Assembly: GCF_000384315.1 (NCBI RefSeq)
Contig: NZ_ARVW01000001.1
Coordinates: 5,642,157 to 5,706,156, forward strand
DNA from: Amycolatopsis nigrescens CSC17Ta-90
Lineage (GTDB): Bacteria; Actinomycetota; Actinomycetes; Mycobacteriales; Pseudonocardiaceae
Direction: 5' to 3'
Length of the DNA stretch: 64,000 nt
Shown: positions 43,439-51,471 of the stretch, piece after piece
Layout of the letters: each line of letters begins with the position of its first letter
Position numbering within the stretch: position 1 is the stretch's first letter
Notes under the pieces: model-generated
Told to the model about the DNA's origin: nothing
The model's database searches: none
The model's input: only the letters and a program-made list of their open reading frames with translations
Program-made: the position numbers and the translations under genes

Positions 43439-44773
43439 GTGTCGAGCAACCTCTGGTTCTGGATCGTTGTCGTTGTCGTCGTGGTGCTGGTGGCGGTACT
43501 CACCACCGGCCTGATCGTCGCGCGCAAGCGCAAGATCAGCCTGGCCGAGTCGGAACGGGCGAAGTCCGAGCAGAAGCAGAAGGGCGGCGGTTACCAGGCC
43601 GGCGGCGGGATCGCGCTGGCCCCGGGTGGCGCGCCCGAGCATCCGGCCGGTGAGCGCACCGAGGTGGACGGCCAGCCGGGTGTCGGCGACGACGCCTCGG
43701 TGCCGAGGGACGCGCCGCGTCGCGGCATCGTGGACGTGAGCCTGCCGTCCGAGGAGGAGCGGACCGCCGAGGCAGAGCCCGAGGCTGAGTCCGCACCGGA
43801 ACCCGAACCCGAGCCGGAACCGGAGCCCGCCGAGGAGATCGCCCCGGCAGCGGGCCGGATCGAGCGCCTGCGCGGCAGGCTGGCCAAGTCGCGCTCGATG
43901 TTCGGTCAGGGCCTGCTCGGCCTGCTTGGCGCCGGTGACCTGGACGAGGACTCCTGGCAGGAGGTGGAGGACACCCTGCTGGTGGCCGACCTCGGCTCGG
44001 CGACCACCACCGAGATCGTGGAGAAGCTGCGCGCCGAGCTGACCCGTCGCGCGGTGCGCACCTCCGAGGAGGCCAGGTCGGTGCTGCGCGATGTGCTCAC
44101 CGAAACCCTGTGGCCGGAGGCAGACCGTTCGGTGCGGGCGCTCGCGCACGTTGTGGACGGCAAGAAGCAGCCCGCCGTGGTGCTGGTCGCCGGGGTCAAC
44201 GGCACCGGCAAGACCACCACCACCGGCAAACTGGCCAGGGTGCTGGTCGTGCAGGGCAGCCAGGTGCTGCTCGGCGCCGCGGACACCTTCCGCGCCGCTG
44301 CCGCGGACCAGCTCCAGACCTGGGGCGAGCGGGTCGGCGCCGAGGTGGTGCGCGGCAAGGAGGGCGCGGACCCGGCGGCGGTCGCGTTCGACGCGGTGAA
44401 ACGCGGGATCGACGCCGAGGTGGACGCCGTGCTGGTGGACACCGCCGGCCGGCTGCACACCAAGACCGGCCTGATGGACGAGCTGGGCAAGGTCAAGCGC
44501 GTGGTGGAGAAGCAGGCCAAGGTGGACGAGGTGCTGCTCGTGCTGGACGCGACCACCGGGCAGAACGGGCTGGCGCAGGCGCGGGTGTTCGCCGAGGTGG
44601 TGGACGTCACCGGGATCGTGCTGACCAAGCTGGACGGCACCGCCAAGGGCGGCATCGTGTTCCAGGTGCAGCGGGAGCTCGGCGTGCCGGTCAAGCTGGT
44701 CGGCCTCGGCGAGGGGCCGGACGACCTCGCCCCCTTCGAGCCCGGCGCCTTCGTCGACGCGCTACTGGACTGA
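43439..44773 (+). CDS. ftsY: Signal recognition particle receptor FtsY
   Basis: 444 residues from GTG 43439, with GAGGA 8 nt upstream; ATG 43430 is an alternative and the frame is open back to 43361. An N-terminal helix (NLWFWIVVVVVVVLVAVLT) anchors it in the membrane, followed by a long acidic Glu/Pro segment. The NG domain starts near residue 140 with GRIERLRGRLAKSRSMF. GTPase motifs: G1 GVNGTGKTTT, DTFRAAAADQLQ, G3 DTAGRLHTK, G4 TKLDGTAKGG. It receives ribosome-nascent chain-SRP complexes. A long hairpin follows. Confidence 0.96.
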   Translation: MSSNLWFWIVVVVVVVLVAVLTTGLIVARKRKISLAESERAKSEQKQKGGGYQAGGGIALAPGGAPEHPAGERTEVDGQPGVGDDASVPRDAPRRGIVDVSLPSEEERTAEAEPEAESAPEPEPEPEPEPAEEIAPAAGRIERLRGRLAKSRSMFGQGLLGLLGAGDLDEDSWQEVEDTLLVADLGSATTTEIVEKLRAELTRRAVRTSEEARSVLRDVLTETLWPEADRSVRALAHVVDGKKQPAVVLVAGVNGTGKTTTTGKLARVLVVQGSQVLLGAADTFRAAAADQLQTWGERVGAEVVRGKEGADPAAVAFDAVKRGIDAEVDAVLVDTAGRLHTKTGLMDELGKVKRVVEKQAKVDEVLLVLDATTGQNGLAQARVFAEVVDVTGIVLTKLDGTAKGGIVFQVQRELGVPVKLVGLGEGPDDLAPFEPGAFVDALLD

Positions 44774-44777
44774 GCCA

Positions 44778-44832
44778 TGCAGTGAAGGCCACCTTGCCTG
44801 CGTTGAACGCAGGCAAGGTGGCCTTCACTGCA
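44778..44832. terminator. Very long hairpin terminator (family A), overlapping the 3' end of the IclR gene
   Basis: Perfect 25-bp arms (44778-44802 and 44808-44832) with a 5-nt loop. It separates convergent ftsY and IclR. Its right arm covers the last codons and TGA of the IclR gene (stop at 44825-44827). The core GTGAAGGCCACCTTGCCT matches the hairpin at 1818-1870 except for one base. Confidence 0.88.
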
Positions 44833-45598
44833 CTTGCGCCGAGGTGAGTTGGGTGGAGAGGGTGGCGGCGATGCGCTGCACCACGGGGGCGATCCGCGAG
44901 ACGGCCTCCTTGGTGAGCCGGCCTTCCGGGCCGGAGACCGAGACGGCGGCCGGGGTCGGCGCGCCGGTGAGCGGCACGGCGACGCACCGCACTCCGAGCT
45001 CCTGCTCGCTCTCGTCCAGCGCGTAGCCCTGCTTGGCGATTTTCGCGAGGTGCTTGAGCAGCACGTCCGGGTCGGTGTGGGTGTGCTCGGTGTAGCTCGG
45101 CATGCCGGTCCTGGCCAGCAGCTCGCGCACCTCGTCCGCGGGCAGCTGCGAGAGGATCGCCTTGCCGACCCCGGTGCCGTGCGGCAGCAGCCGCCTGCCG
45201 ACCTCGGTGAACATCCGCATCGAGTGCTTCGAAGGCACCTGCGCCACGTAGACGACCTCGTCGCGTTCCAGCACGGCCAGGTTGGCGGTCTCGCCGACCT
45301 CGTCCACCAGCTCGGTGAGCAGCGGCCGTGCCCAGGTGCCGAACTGCATGCTGGCGTACTCGCCAAGCCGGATGAGCCTGGCGCCGAGTGCGTAGCGGCG
45401 GTTCGCGTTCTGCCGCACGTAACCCAGCGCGACCAGTGTCCGGATCAGCCGGTGGATGGTCGGCATCGGCAGGCCCGAGGTGGCCGCCAGCTCGGAGAGA
45501 CTGGCTTCACCACCGGTGTCGGCCAGCCGTTCCAGCAGTTCGAAGGCCCGCTGAAGCGACTGCACGCCGCCATCGCGGCCTGTCTTCTCCGGCGCCAC
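44825..45598 (-). CDS. IclR-family transcriptional regulator
   Basis: 257 residues from GTG 45598, with AAGGAGGATC upstream. N-terminal winged helix (GGVQSLQRAFELLERLADTG, LPMPTIHRLIRTLVALGYVRQ) and a C-terminal effector-binding domain with TGVGKAILSQLP, FATYAL-type loop replaced by QGYALDESEQELGVRC. Divergent from aceB and next to purine genes: this matches AllR-type regulators, which sense glyoxylate or allantoin and control allantoin use. Controlling aceB is the most likely role here, by position. The coding end is shared with the terminator hairpin. Confidence 0.88.
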   Translation of the reverse strand: MAPEKTGRDGGVQSLQRAFELLERLADTGGEASLSELAATSGLPMPTIHRLIRTLVALGYVRQNANRRYALGARLIRLGEYASMQFGTWARPLLTELVDEVGETANLAVLERDEVVYVAQVPSKHSMRMFTEVGRRLLPHGTGVGKAILSQLPADEVRELLARTGMPSYTEHTHTDPDVLLKHLAKIAKQGYALDESEQELGVRCVAVPLTGAPTPAAVSVSGPEGRLTKEAVSRIAPVVQRIAATLSTQLTSAQVQ

Positions 45599-45621
45599 GG
45601 ATGATCCTCCTTACGCCCAGG

Positions 45622-45650
45622 TTGAGCTTCCACTATGCAGAAACTATAGT
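45622..45650 (+). promoter_or_regulatory. Promoter of aceB: TTGAGC-17 nt-TATAGT
   Basis: TTGAGC (45622-45627) and TATAGT (45645-45650) are separated by 17 bp, a near-ideal primary sigma-factor promoter on the plus strand, with a predicted start near 45657 and a leader of about 50 nt. The CTATAG core is palindromic and could also serve the divergent IclR gene. The direct repeat ACTAT (45633 and 45644) may be part of a regulator site. Confidence 0.65.
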
Positions 45651-45709
45651 CCGTGATGTAAAAAACGTATGGACGTCTTCCTTGAATTGTCACAGTTGGG
45701 GTGTTCCGC

Positions 45710-47287
45710 ATGACTGAAGCCCAGGTACTCGGCGACCAGGTAGAGCGTGGCGACGAGATCCTGACTCCGGGCGCACTGGAGTTCCTCGCCGGTCTGCACG
45801 ACGCCTTCGCGGCGCGCAGGGACGAGCTGCTCGAAGCCCGCGGCAAGCGCCGTGACGAGGCCAAGCGCACCGGGCGGCTGGACTTCCTGGCCGAGACCGC
45901 GCAGGTCCGCGAGTCCGACTGGCGGGTCGCCGAGGCGCCGCCGGCGCTGCGGGACCGCCGGGTGGAGATCACCGGGCCGACCGACCGCAAGATGACCATC
46001 AACGCGCTCAACTCCGGCGCCAAGGTGTGGCTGGCCGACTTCGAGGACGCCAACACCCCGCACTGGGCCAACGTGGTCGGCGGCCAGGTCAACCTGCACG
46101 ACGCCATCCGCGGCACGATCGAGCTGGACAGCGGCGGCAAGCAGTACCGGCTGCGCGACGACGTCGAGCACGCCACGATCGTGGTCCGCCCGCGCGGCTG
46201 GCATCTCGACGAGCGCAACCTGAGCTTCGGTGCCCGCAAGGCCGTCGGCGCGCTGGTCGACTTCGGCCTCTACTTCTTCCACAACGTCCGCGCCCTGCTG
46301 GCCGCGGACAAGGGCCCGTACTTCTACCTGCCGAAGATGGAGAGCCACCTCGAGGCGCGGCTCTGGAACGACGTGTTCACCCACGCCGAGAAGGAGCTGG
46401 GCATCGAGCACGGCACGATCCGGGCGACCGTGCTGATTGAGACCATCCCGGCCGCGTTCGAGATGGAGGAGATCCTCTACGAACTGCGCGAGCACGCGTC
46501 CGGCCTGAACGCGGGCCGCTGGGACTACCTGTTCAGCATGATCAAGTACTTCCGCGACGCCGGCGAGAAGTTCGTGCTGCCGGACCGCAACAGCGTGACC
46601 ATGACCGCGCCGTTCATGCGCGCCTACACCGAGCTGCTGGTCCGTACCTGCCACAAGCGCGGCGCGTTCGCGATCGGCGGGATGGCCGCGTTCATCCCGA
46701 ACCGCAAGGACCCCGAGGTCACCGAGAAGGCGATGGCCAAGGTGCACGACGACAAGGCGCGCGAGGCCGGGGACGGGTTCGACGGGTCCTGGGTGGCGCA
46801 CCCCGGCATGGTGGACATCTGCCGCGAGGAGTTCGACAAGGTGCTCGGCGACCGGCCGAACCAGCTCGAACGCGAGCGTGCGGACGTCGCGGTGACCGCG
46901 GACCAGCTGCTGGACCTGTCCGGCACCGGCGGCGCGGCCACCGCGGCCGGGCTGCGCGGCGCGGTGGACGTCGGTATCCGCTACATCGCGTCCTGGCTCG
47001 GCGGGAACGGCGCTGCGGCCATCCACAACCTGATGGAGGACGCGGCCACCGCGGAGATCTCGCGTTCGCAGGTGTGGCAGTGGGTGCGCAACGGCACCGA
47101 GCTGGACAACGGCGAGACGGTCACCGAGGAGCTGGTGCGCAAGGTGCTCGGTGAGGTGCGGGACGAGCTGGCCGAGCTGATCCCGGCCGAGCTGCTCGAC
47201 CCGGCGGTGGAGCTGTTCGAGCAGGTCGCGCTGGCGCAGGAGTTCCCGGACTTCCTGACCCTGCCCGCCTACGACCGGATCAAGTAG
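45710..47287 (+). CDS. aceB: Malate synthase A
   Basis: 525 residues from ATG 45710; GTG 45701 in frame is possible. It condenses glyoxylate with acetyl-CoA to malate. Typical segments: LTPGALEFLAGLHDAFAARR, FEDANTPHWANVVGGQVNLHD with catalytic residues, RPRGWHLDERN, GTIRATVLIETIPAAFEM and the C-terminal VWQWVRNGTELDNGE. It is the A type, not the long G type. Isocitrate lyase is not in the window, so the glyoxylate may come from allantoin or glycine rather than the glyoxylate bypass; the purine genes next door favour this. Confidence 0.95.
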   Translation: MTEAQVLGDQVERGDEILTPGALEFLAGLHDAFAARRDELLEARGKRRDEAKRTGRLDFLAETAQVRESDWRVAEAPPALRDRRVEITGPTDRKMTINALNSGAKVWLADFEDANTPHWANVVGGQVNLHDAIRGTIELDSGGKQYRLRDDVEHATIVVRPRGWHLDERNLSFGARKAVGALVDFGLYFFHNVRALLAADKGPYFYLPKMESHLEARLWNDVFTHAEKELGIEHGTIRATVLIETIPAAFEMEEILYELREHASGLNAGRWDYLFSMIKYFRDAGEKFVLPDRNSVTMTAPFMRAYTELLVRTCHKRGAFAIGGMAAFIPNRKDPEVTEKAMAKVHDDKAREAGDGFDGSWVAHPGMVDICREEFDKVLGDRPNQLERERADVAVTADQLLDLSGTGGAATAAGLRGAVDVGIRYIASWLGGNGAAAIHNLMEDAATAEISRSQVWQWVRNGTELDNGETVTEELVRKVLGEVRDELAELIPAELLDPAVELFEQVALAQEFPDFLTLPAYDRIK

Positions 47288-47289
47288 CC

Positions 47290-48519
47290 GTGGCGACCGG
47301 CCGGCTCACCGAGGACGTCTACGCCGGAGCCGACGCGCGGCTCGCTGCGGCGGACGCGCGGGTTGCGGCGGACTATCCCGGTGAGCCGGCCGGGCGGCAG
47401 CCGGTGCACACGGTGTACGTGCCGGCCGACCGCTACCACGGCGACCTGGTCGCCGACTGGGGCCAGCTCGCGGTCGCGGTGCTCACCGAACACGGCGACC
47501 AGCTGGCGCTGGAGCCGGAGGTCGCCGGGCGCGTGGCCGCGAAACTGCGCGACGAGCCGATCGAAGACCTGCGGATCGACTTCGAGGACGGCTACGGCCA
47601 TCCCGGGGACGACGCCGAGGACGCGGCCGCGCTCGCCGCCGGGCGCGTCCTGGCTGCTTCGGTGGCGGCGGGCACCGCGCCGCCGTTCACCGGCATTCGC
47701 TTCAAGAGCTTCGAACGTGCGACCCGGCGGCGCGGGATCCGCACCCTCGACCTGTTCCTCGGCGGTCTGCTCGCCGAAGGTGGCCTGCCCGCGGGGTTCG
47801 TGCTGACCCTGCCGAAGGTGACGGCGGTGGAACAGGTCGAAGCCGCGGTGGAAGTGCTGGCGGCGCTGGAAAAGGCGTACGGCCTGACACCGGGGGCGCT
47901 GCGGTTCGAGGTGCAGGTGGAGACCCCGCAGTCGATCCTGGCCGCGGACGGAACCGTCGCGGTGTCCCGGATCGTGCGGGCCGCGCGGGGCCGCTGTTCG
48001 GGCCTGCACTACGGGACCTACGACTACAGCGCGGGCCTCGGCATCAGCGCGGAGTACCAGCGCATGGACCATCCGGCCGCGGACTTCGCCAAGCAGTTCA
48101 TGCAGGTGGCCGCGGCCGGCACCGGGGTGCGGCTCTCGGACGGCTCGACGAACCGGTTGCCGGTCGGCGACCGGGACGCGGTGCTGGCAGGCTGGTCCGA
48201 ACACCTGCGGCTGGTCCGCCGTTCCCTGGAGCACGGTTTCTACCAGGGCTGGGACCTGCACCCGCATCAGCTGCCGACCAGGTACGCGGCGACCTACGCG
48301 TTCTTCCGGGAGGGCTTCCCCGCGGCTGCTGGCCGGCTGCGGGCGTACACCGAACGCGCCGACAGCGGCATCCTGGACGAACCGGCGACCGCGCAGGCAC
48401 TGGCCACGTACCTGGTGCGGGGTCTGGACTGCGGCGCCCTCGACGCCCCGGAGGTACGGGAGCTGAGTGGACTGGACCGAGCGGCACTGGACCAGCACGT
48501 CCGGCGACTGGCTTCGTAG
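47290..48519 (+). CDS. DUF6986 protein, HpcH/HpaI aldolase-citrate lyase-like
   Basis: 409 residues, GTG 2 bp after aceB, so clearly cotranscribed. The TIM-barrel of the citrate lyase beta / HpcH aldolase superfamily is suggested by LRIDFEDGYGHPGDDAED (metal-binding acid), GFVLTLPKVTAVEQVEAAVEV, RFEVQVETPQSI and GLHYGTYDYSAGLGIS. The family carries DUF6986. Aldolases of this fold often use glyoxylate or acyl-CoA, so a reaction near that of malate synthase is plausible, but no substrate is known to me. It ends 6 bp from the convergent pucR-type gene. Confidence 0.78.
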   Translation: MATGRLTEDVYAGADARLAAADARVAADYPGEPAGRQPVHTVYVPADRYHGDLVADWGQLAVAVLTEHGDQLALEPEVAGRVAAKLRDEPIEDLRIDFEDGYGHPGDDAEDAAALAAGRVLAASVAAGTAPPFTGIRFKSFERATRRRGIRTLDLFLGGLLAEGGLPAGFVLTLPKVTAVEQVEAAVEVLAALEKAYGLTPGALRFEVQVETPQSILAADGTVAVSRIVRAARGRCSGLHYGTYDYSAGLGISAEYQRMDHPAADFAKQFMQVAAAGTGVRLSDGSTNRLPVGDRDAVLAGWSEHLRLVRRSLEHGFYQGWDLHPHQLPTRYAATYAFFREGFPAAAGRLRAYTERADSGILDEPATAQALATYLVRGLDCGALDAPEVRELSGLDRAALDQHVRRLAS

Positions 48520-48525
48520 CCTGGG

Positions 48526-50016
48526 TCAGTCCTCGATCTTGAGGGCCAGGTAGACGTCGACCTGGTTGGCGAACTCGGTGAGCTCGATGCCCAGCAGCTC
48601 ACTCGCCCTGGAGATCCGGTACCGCAGCGTGTTCACGTGGACGTGCAGCGCTTTCGCGGTCAGCGCCGGGGAGCCGTTGTGCTCCAGGAAGACGCGCACG
48701 GTGTGCACGAGATCGCTGTTCTGCGCCAGGTCGTAGGCCAGCAGTGGGCCGAGCACCCGTTCGCGCACCGAGCGGCGCAGCTCGTCCGGCAGCCCGGCGA
48801 TCAGCAGCTGGTGCGGTTCGAGCTCGGCGCCCGCGACCACCGCGACGGGTTCCGCGCGCCGCGCGCCCGCCACCGCCGCGTGCCTTGCTTCCTGGGCCGC
48901 ACCGAGCAGCCCGGCCATGGTCACCGGGCCGCCGACCCCGACCACCACCCCCGGCGACGGCAGCAGTGGCTCCACAATGGACAGTGCTGCGGCGGAGCCG
49001 GTGGTCCAGTCCGCCGGCCAGTGCTCGGCCACCACCAGTGCGTAGGCGTCTTCGCCGACGGTGCCGATCAGCGTGGTCACGGTGTCGGACTCGACCTCGG
49101 CGAGTATCTCGGAGAGCAGCTCACGCCCGGCGTCGTCCGCCGCACGGGCCAGCAGCACCCGCAGCACGGCCTGTTCCGGCAGGCCCGTCGAGGCGAAGGC
49201 GGCGGCCAGCTCGGTCCCCGGCGCCGAGCCCGCGGCCAGCAGCCTGAGCAGCGGCTCGGCCACCCGGTCGGCGACCCGCCGCACCTGCTCGGCCCTGCCC
49301 CTGGCCAGTCCGGCCAGCCCGGCCAGCTCCTCGGCGATCTCAGTGCTCGTCGGCGTCCAGTCCCCGGCCTCGGCACCGACCACCAGCAGCCAGGGCACCA
49401 CGAACCGGCCACCGACCGGCAGCACCGTGCAGCCGGGGTGCTCGCGCCCGCGGTCGGCGAACGCGGTCACGATCTCGGCGGGTTCCGCCGGCAGCGCCTC
49501 GCCGGTGCCGGCGACCACCCGGCCGGTCCCGGACAGCACCCAGCACGGCGCGCCCAGTTCCACCGCGCCGTGCCGAAGCAGCGCGGGCAGCGACGCGTCG
49601 TCGGTCGCGGTGGACAGCAGGCGCCGCCGCGCCCCACCGCGTTCGGCGGCCAGCGCCAGCACCACGCGTTCGGTGATCACCGCGAAGGACAGGTCCGGGG
49701 GCACCTCCAGCAGCGGGATCCGGTGCCGCGCACAGGCTTGCACCAGCTCGGCGGGGATGCCGTCGGAGTCGGCGCCGGACGCGGCCAGTGCCGCGCTGCC
49801 CGCCTTGGCCAGCGCGGCGACGAACGGCTCGGCGTCGCCCGGCCCGCGCCACCACAGCAGCCCGGTCAGCACCAGCTCGCCCGCGGAGAGGTAGCGGCTC
49901 GGGTCCGGCAGCTCGGTGCCGTAGATCCGGCTCACCTCGCGGTCGAGCAGGCCGGCGCCGGTGCGCAGCCGCATGCCCAGCTCGGGTAGGTCGAGCAGAT
50001 TTTTCAACGCGGTCAT
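48526..50016 (-). CDS. PucR-family transcriptional regulator
   Basis: 496 residues from ATG 50016; the frame stays open upstream to 50487 but the protein family starts near LLDLPELGMRLRTGAGLLDRE. An N-terminal PucR ligand-binding domain, then a GGDEF-like middle, and a C-terminal helix-turn-helix of the CdaR/PucR type (LLAYDLAQNSDLVHTVRVFL, then AKALHVHVNTLRYRISRASE). In Bacillus, PucR controls purine catabolism. It faces the xanthine dehydrogenase operon across 121 bp and is its likely regulator. No ribosome site is seen before the ATG, so translation may be leaderless. Confidence 0.9.
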   Translation of the reverse strand: MTALKNLLDLPELGMRLRTGAGLLDREVSRIYGTELPDPSRYLSAGELVLTGLLWWRGPGDAEPFVAALAKAGSAALAASGADSDGIPAELVQACARHRIPLLEVPPDLSFAVITERVVLALAAERGGARRRLLSTATDDASLPALLRHGAVELGAPCWVLSGTGRVVAGTGEALPAEPAEIVTAFADRGREHPGCTVLPVGGRFVVPWLLVVGAEAGDWTPTSTEIAEELAGLAGLARGRAEQVRRVADRVAEPLLRLLAAGSAPGTELAAAFASTGLPEQAVLRVLLARAADDAGRELLSEILAEVESDTVTTLIGTVGEDAYALVVAEHWPADWTTGSAAALSIVEPLLPSPGVVVGVGGPVTMAGLLGAAQEARHAAVAGARRAEPVAVVAGAELEPHQLLIAGLPDELRRSVRERVLGPLLAYDLAQNSDLVHTVRVFLEHNGSPALTAKALHVHVNTLRYRISRASELLGIELTEFANQVDVYLALKIED

Positions 50017-50018
50017 AA

Positions 50019-50033
50019 GGTTTGTAGGAAACC
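50019..50033. promoter_or_regulatory. Possible PucR operator
   Basis: GGTTT-gtagg-AAACC is a 5-bp dyad with 5-nt spacing at 50019-50033, directly before the pucR start and in the divergent gap to xanthine dehydrogenase. It is weak, and only its position gives it weight. Confidence 0.3.
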
Positions 50034-50137
50034 ACAAAAGCGCTGGTTTTCGCCGCTCTCGATTCATGTTTAGGCACCGTTGCCGTGCTTGGTCCACCGC
50101 TGTGTACTGAGTCACGTCGCCTTTGAAGGAGCTTCGA

Positions 50138-51019
50138 GTGGATTTCCTGCGTCCCCAGAGCCTGGACGAAGCGCTGGCCGTCAAGGCAGCGCGTCCCGAC
50201 GCGGTGCCGATCGCGGGTGGGACCGATGTCATGGTCGAGCTGAACTTCGACCACCGCCGCCCGGCCGCGCTGCTGGACCTGAACGGCGTCGCCGAGCTTG
50301 CCGAGTGGTCCGAGTCCGATCGCACGGTCCGGCTCGGCGCCGGGGTGCCGTACGTCCGGGTGATCACTGAACTGGGTGGTTCCCTGCCGGCGCTGGCGAT
50401 GGCTTCGCGCACGGTCGGCTCCCCGCAGATCCGCAACCGCGGCACCGTCGGCGGCAACCTCGGCGCCGCCTCACCGGCCGGGGACACGCATCCCGTGCTG
50501 CTCGCGGCCGGCGCGGAGGTCGAAGTGGCCTCCGTGCGCGGTTCGCGGCTGATCCCGGCCGACGAGTTCTACCTCGGCGTGAAGCGCAACGCGCTGGCCG
50601 AGGACGAACTGATCACCGCGGTGCGGCTGCCCGCATCGGCCGGGCCGCAGCAGTTCGCCAAGGTGGGTACCCGCAACGCGATGGTGATCGCGGTCTGCTC
50701 CTTCGCGGTCGCGCTGCACCCGGAACGGTCCGGGGTCGGCGCGGCGGTGGGTTCCGCCGCGCCGACGCCGAAACGGGCGCTCGCGGCGGAGGAGTTCCTG
50801 GCCGCCGAGCTGACCGACTCCGGGCTGTGGAACTCGCGGGCGCCGATCAGCGACTCGGTCCGCCGGAAGTTCGGCGAGCTGGCCGCCTCCGCCGCCGCGC
50901 CGATCGACGACGTGCGCGGCAGCGCGGACTACCGCCGACACGCACTCGCCGTTTTGGCCAGAAGGACTTTGACTTGGGCATGGAACGAATACCAGGGGAG
51001 TGAGCGGTCGTGCGCGTGA
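50138..51019 (+). CDS. Xanthine dehydrogenase FAD-binding subunit
   Basis: 293 residues from GTG 50138, with GAAGGAG upstream. The FAD-binding domain of the molybdopterin dehydrogenase family is shown by VPIAGGTDVMVELNF, TVGSPQIRNRGTVGGNLGAASP with the FAD phosphate loop, and KVGTRNAMVIAVCSFAVAL. It passes electrons from the iron-sulfur subunit to NAD or another acceptor. It overlaps the next gene by 10 bp. XdhB/PucC-like. Confidence 0.92.
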   Translation: MDFLRPQSLDEALAVKAARPDAVPIAGGTDVMVELNFDHRRPAALLDLNGVAELAEWSESDRTVRLGAGVPYVRVITELGGSLPALAMASRTVGSPQIRNRGTVGGNLGAASPAGDTHPVLLAAGAEVEVASVRGSRLIPADEFYLGVKRNALAEDELITAVRLPASAGPQQFAKVGTRNAMVIAVCSFAVALHPERSGVGAAVGSAAPTPKRALAAEEFLAAELTDSGLWNSRAPISDSVRRKFGELAASAAAPIDDVRGSADYRRHALAVLARRTLTWAWNEYQGSERSCA

Positions 51020-51471
51020 ACGTGACGGTGAACGGCGAGCGGAAGCGGGCCGACGACGTGTGGGAGGGCGAAAGCCTGCTTTACCTGCTGCGTGAGCGGC
51101 TCGGCCTGCCCGGCTCCAAGAACGCCTGCGAGCAGGGTGAATGCGGTTCGTGCACGGTGTACCTGGACGACGTGCCGGTGTGCTCCTGCCTGGTCGCGGC
51201 CGGCCAGGTGGAAGGGCGCGCGGTGCGTACCGTGGAAGGGCTGGCGGAGGGGGACCAGCTCGACCCGGTACAGCAGTCCTTTGTGGACGCGGGCGCGGTG
51301 CAGTGCGGGTTCTGCACGCCGGGCCTGGTGGTCGCCGCGCACGACCTGCTGAACAGGGTCGCGCGGCCGAGCGACGAGGAGATCCGCGAGGCACTGGCCG
51401 GAAACCTGTGCCGCTGCACCGGATACGAGAAGATCCTGGACGCGGTGCGCTCGGCGGCGGAGGTCGTATGA
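51010..51471 (+). CDS. Xanthine dehydrogenase 2Fe-2S subunit
   Basis: 153 residues from GTG 51010. Two [2Fe-2S] clusters: plant-type cysteines in CEQGECGSC plus a later VPVCSC, and the helical cluster with CGFCTPG and NLCRCTGYEKI. The order is typical for three-subunit xanthine dehydrogenases. It links the molybdenum centre to the FAD subunit. It overlaps the next gene by ATGA. Confidence 0.95.
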   Translation: MRVNVTVNGERKRADDVWEGESLLYLLRERLGLPGSKNACEQGECGSCTVYLDDVPVCSCLVAAGQVEGRAVRTVEGLAEGDQLDPVQQSFVDAGAVQCGFCTPGLVVAAHDLLNRVARPSDEEIREALAGNLCRCTGYEKILDAVRSAAEVV

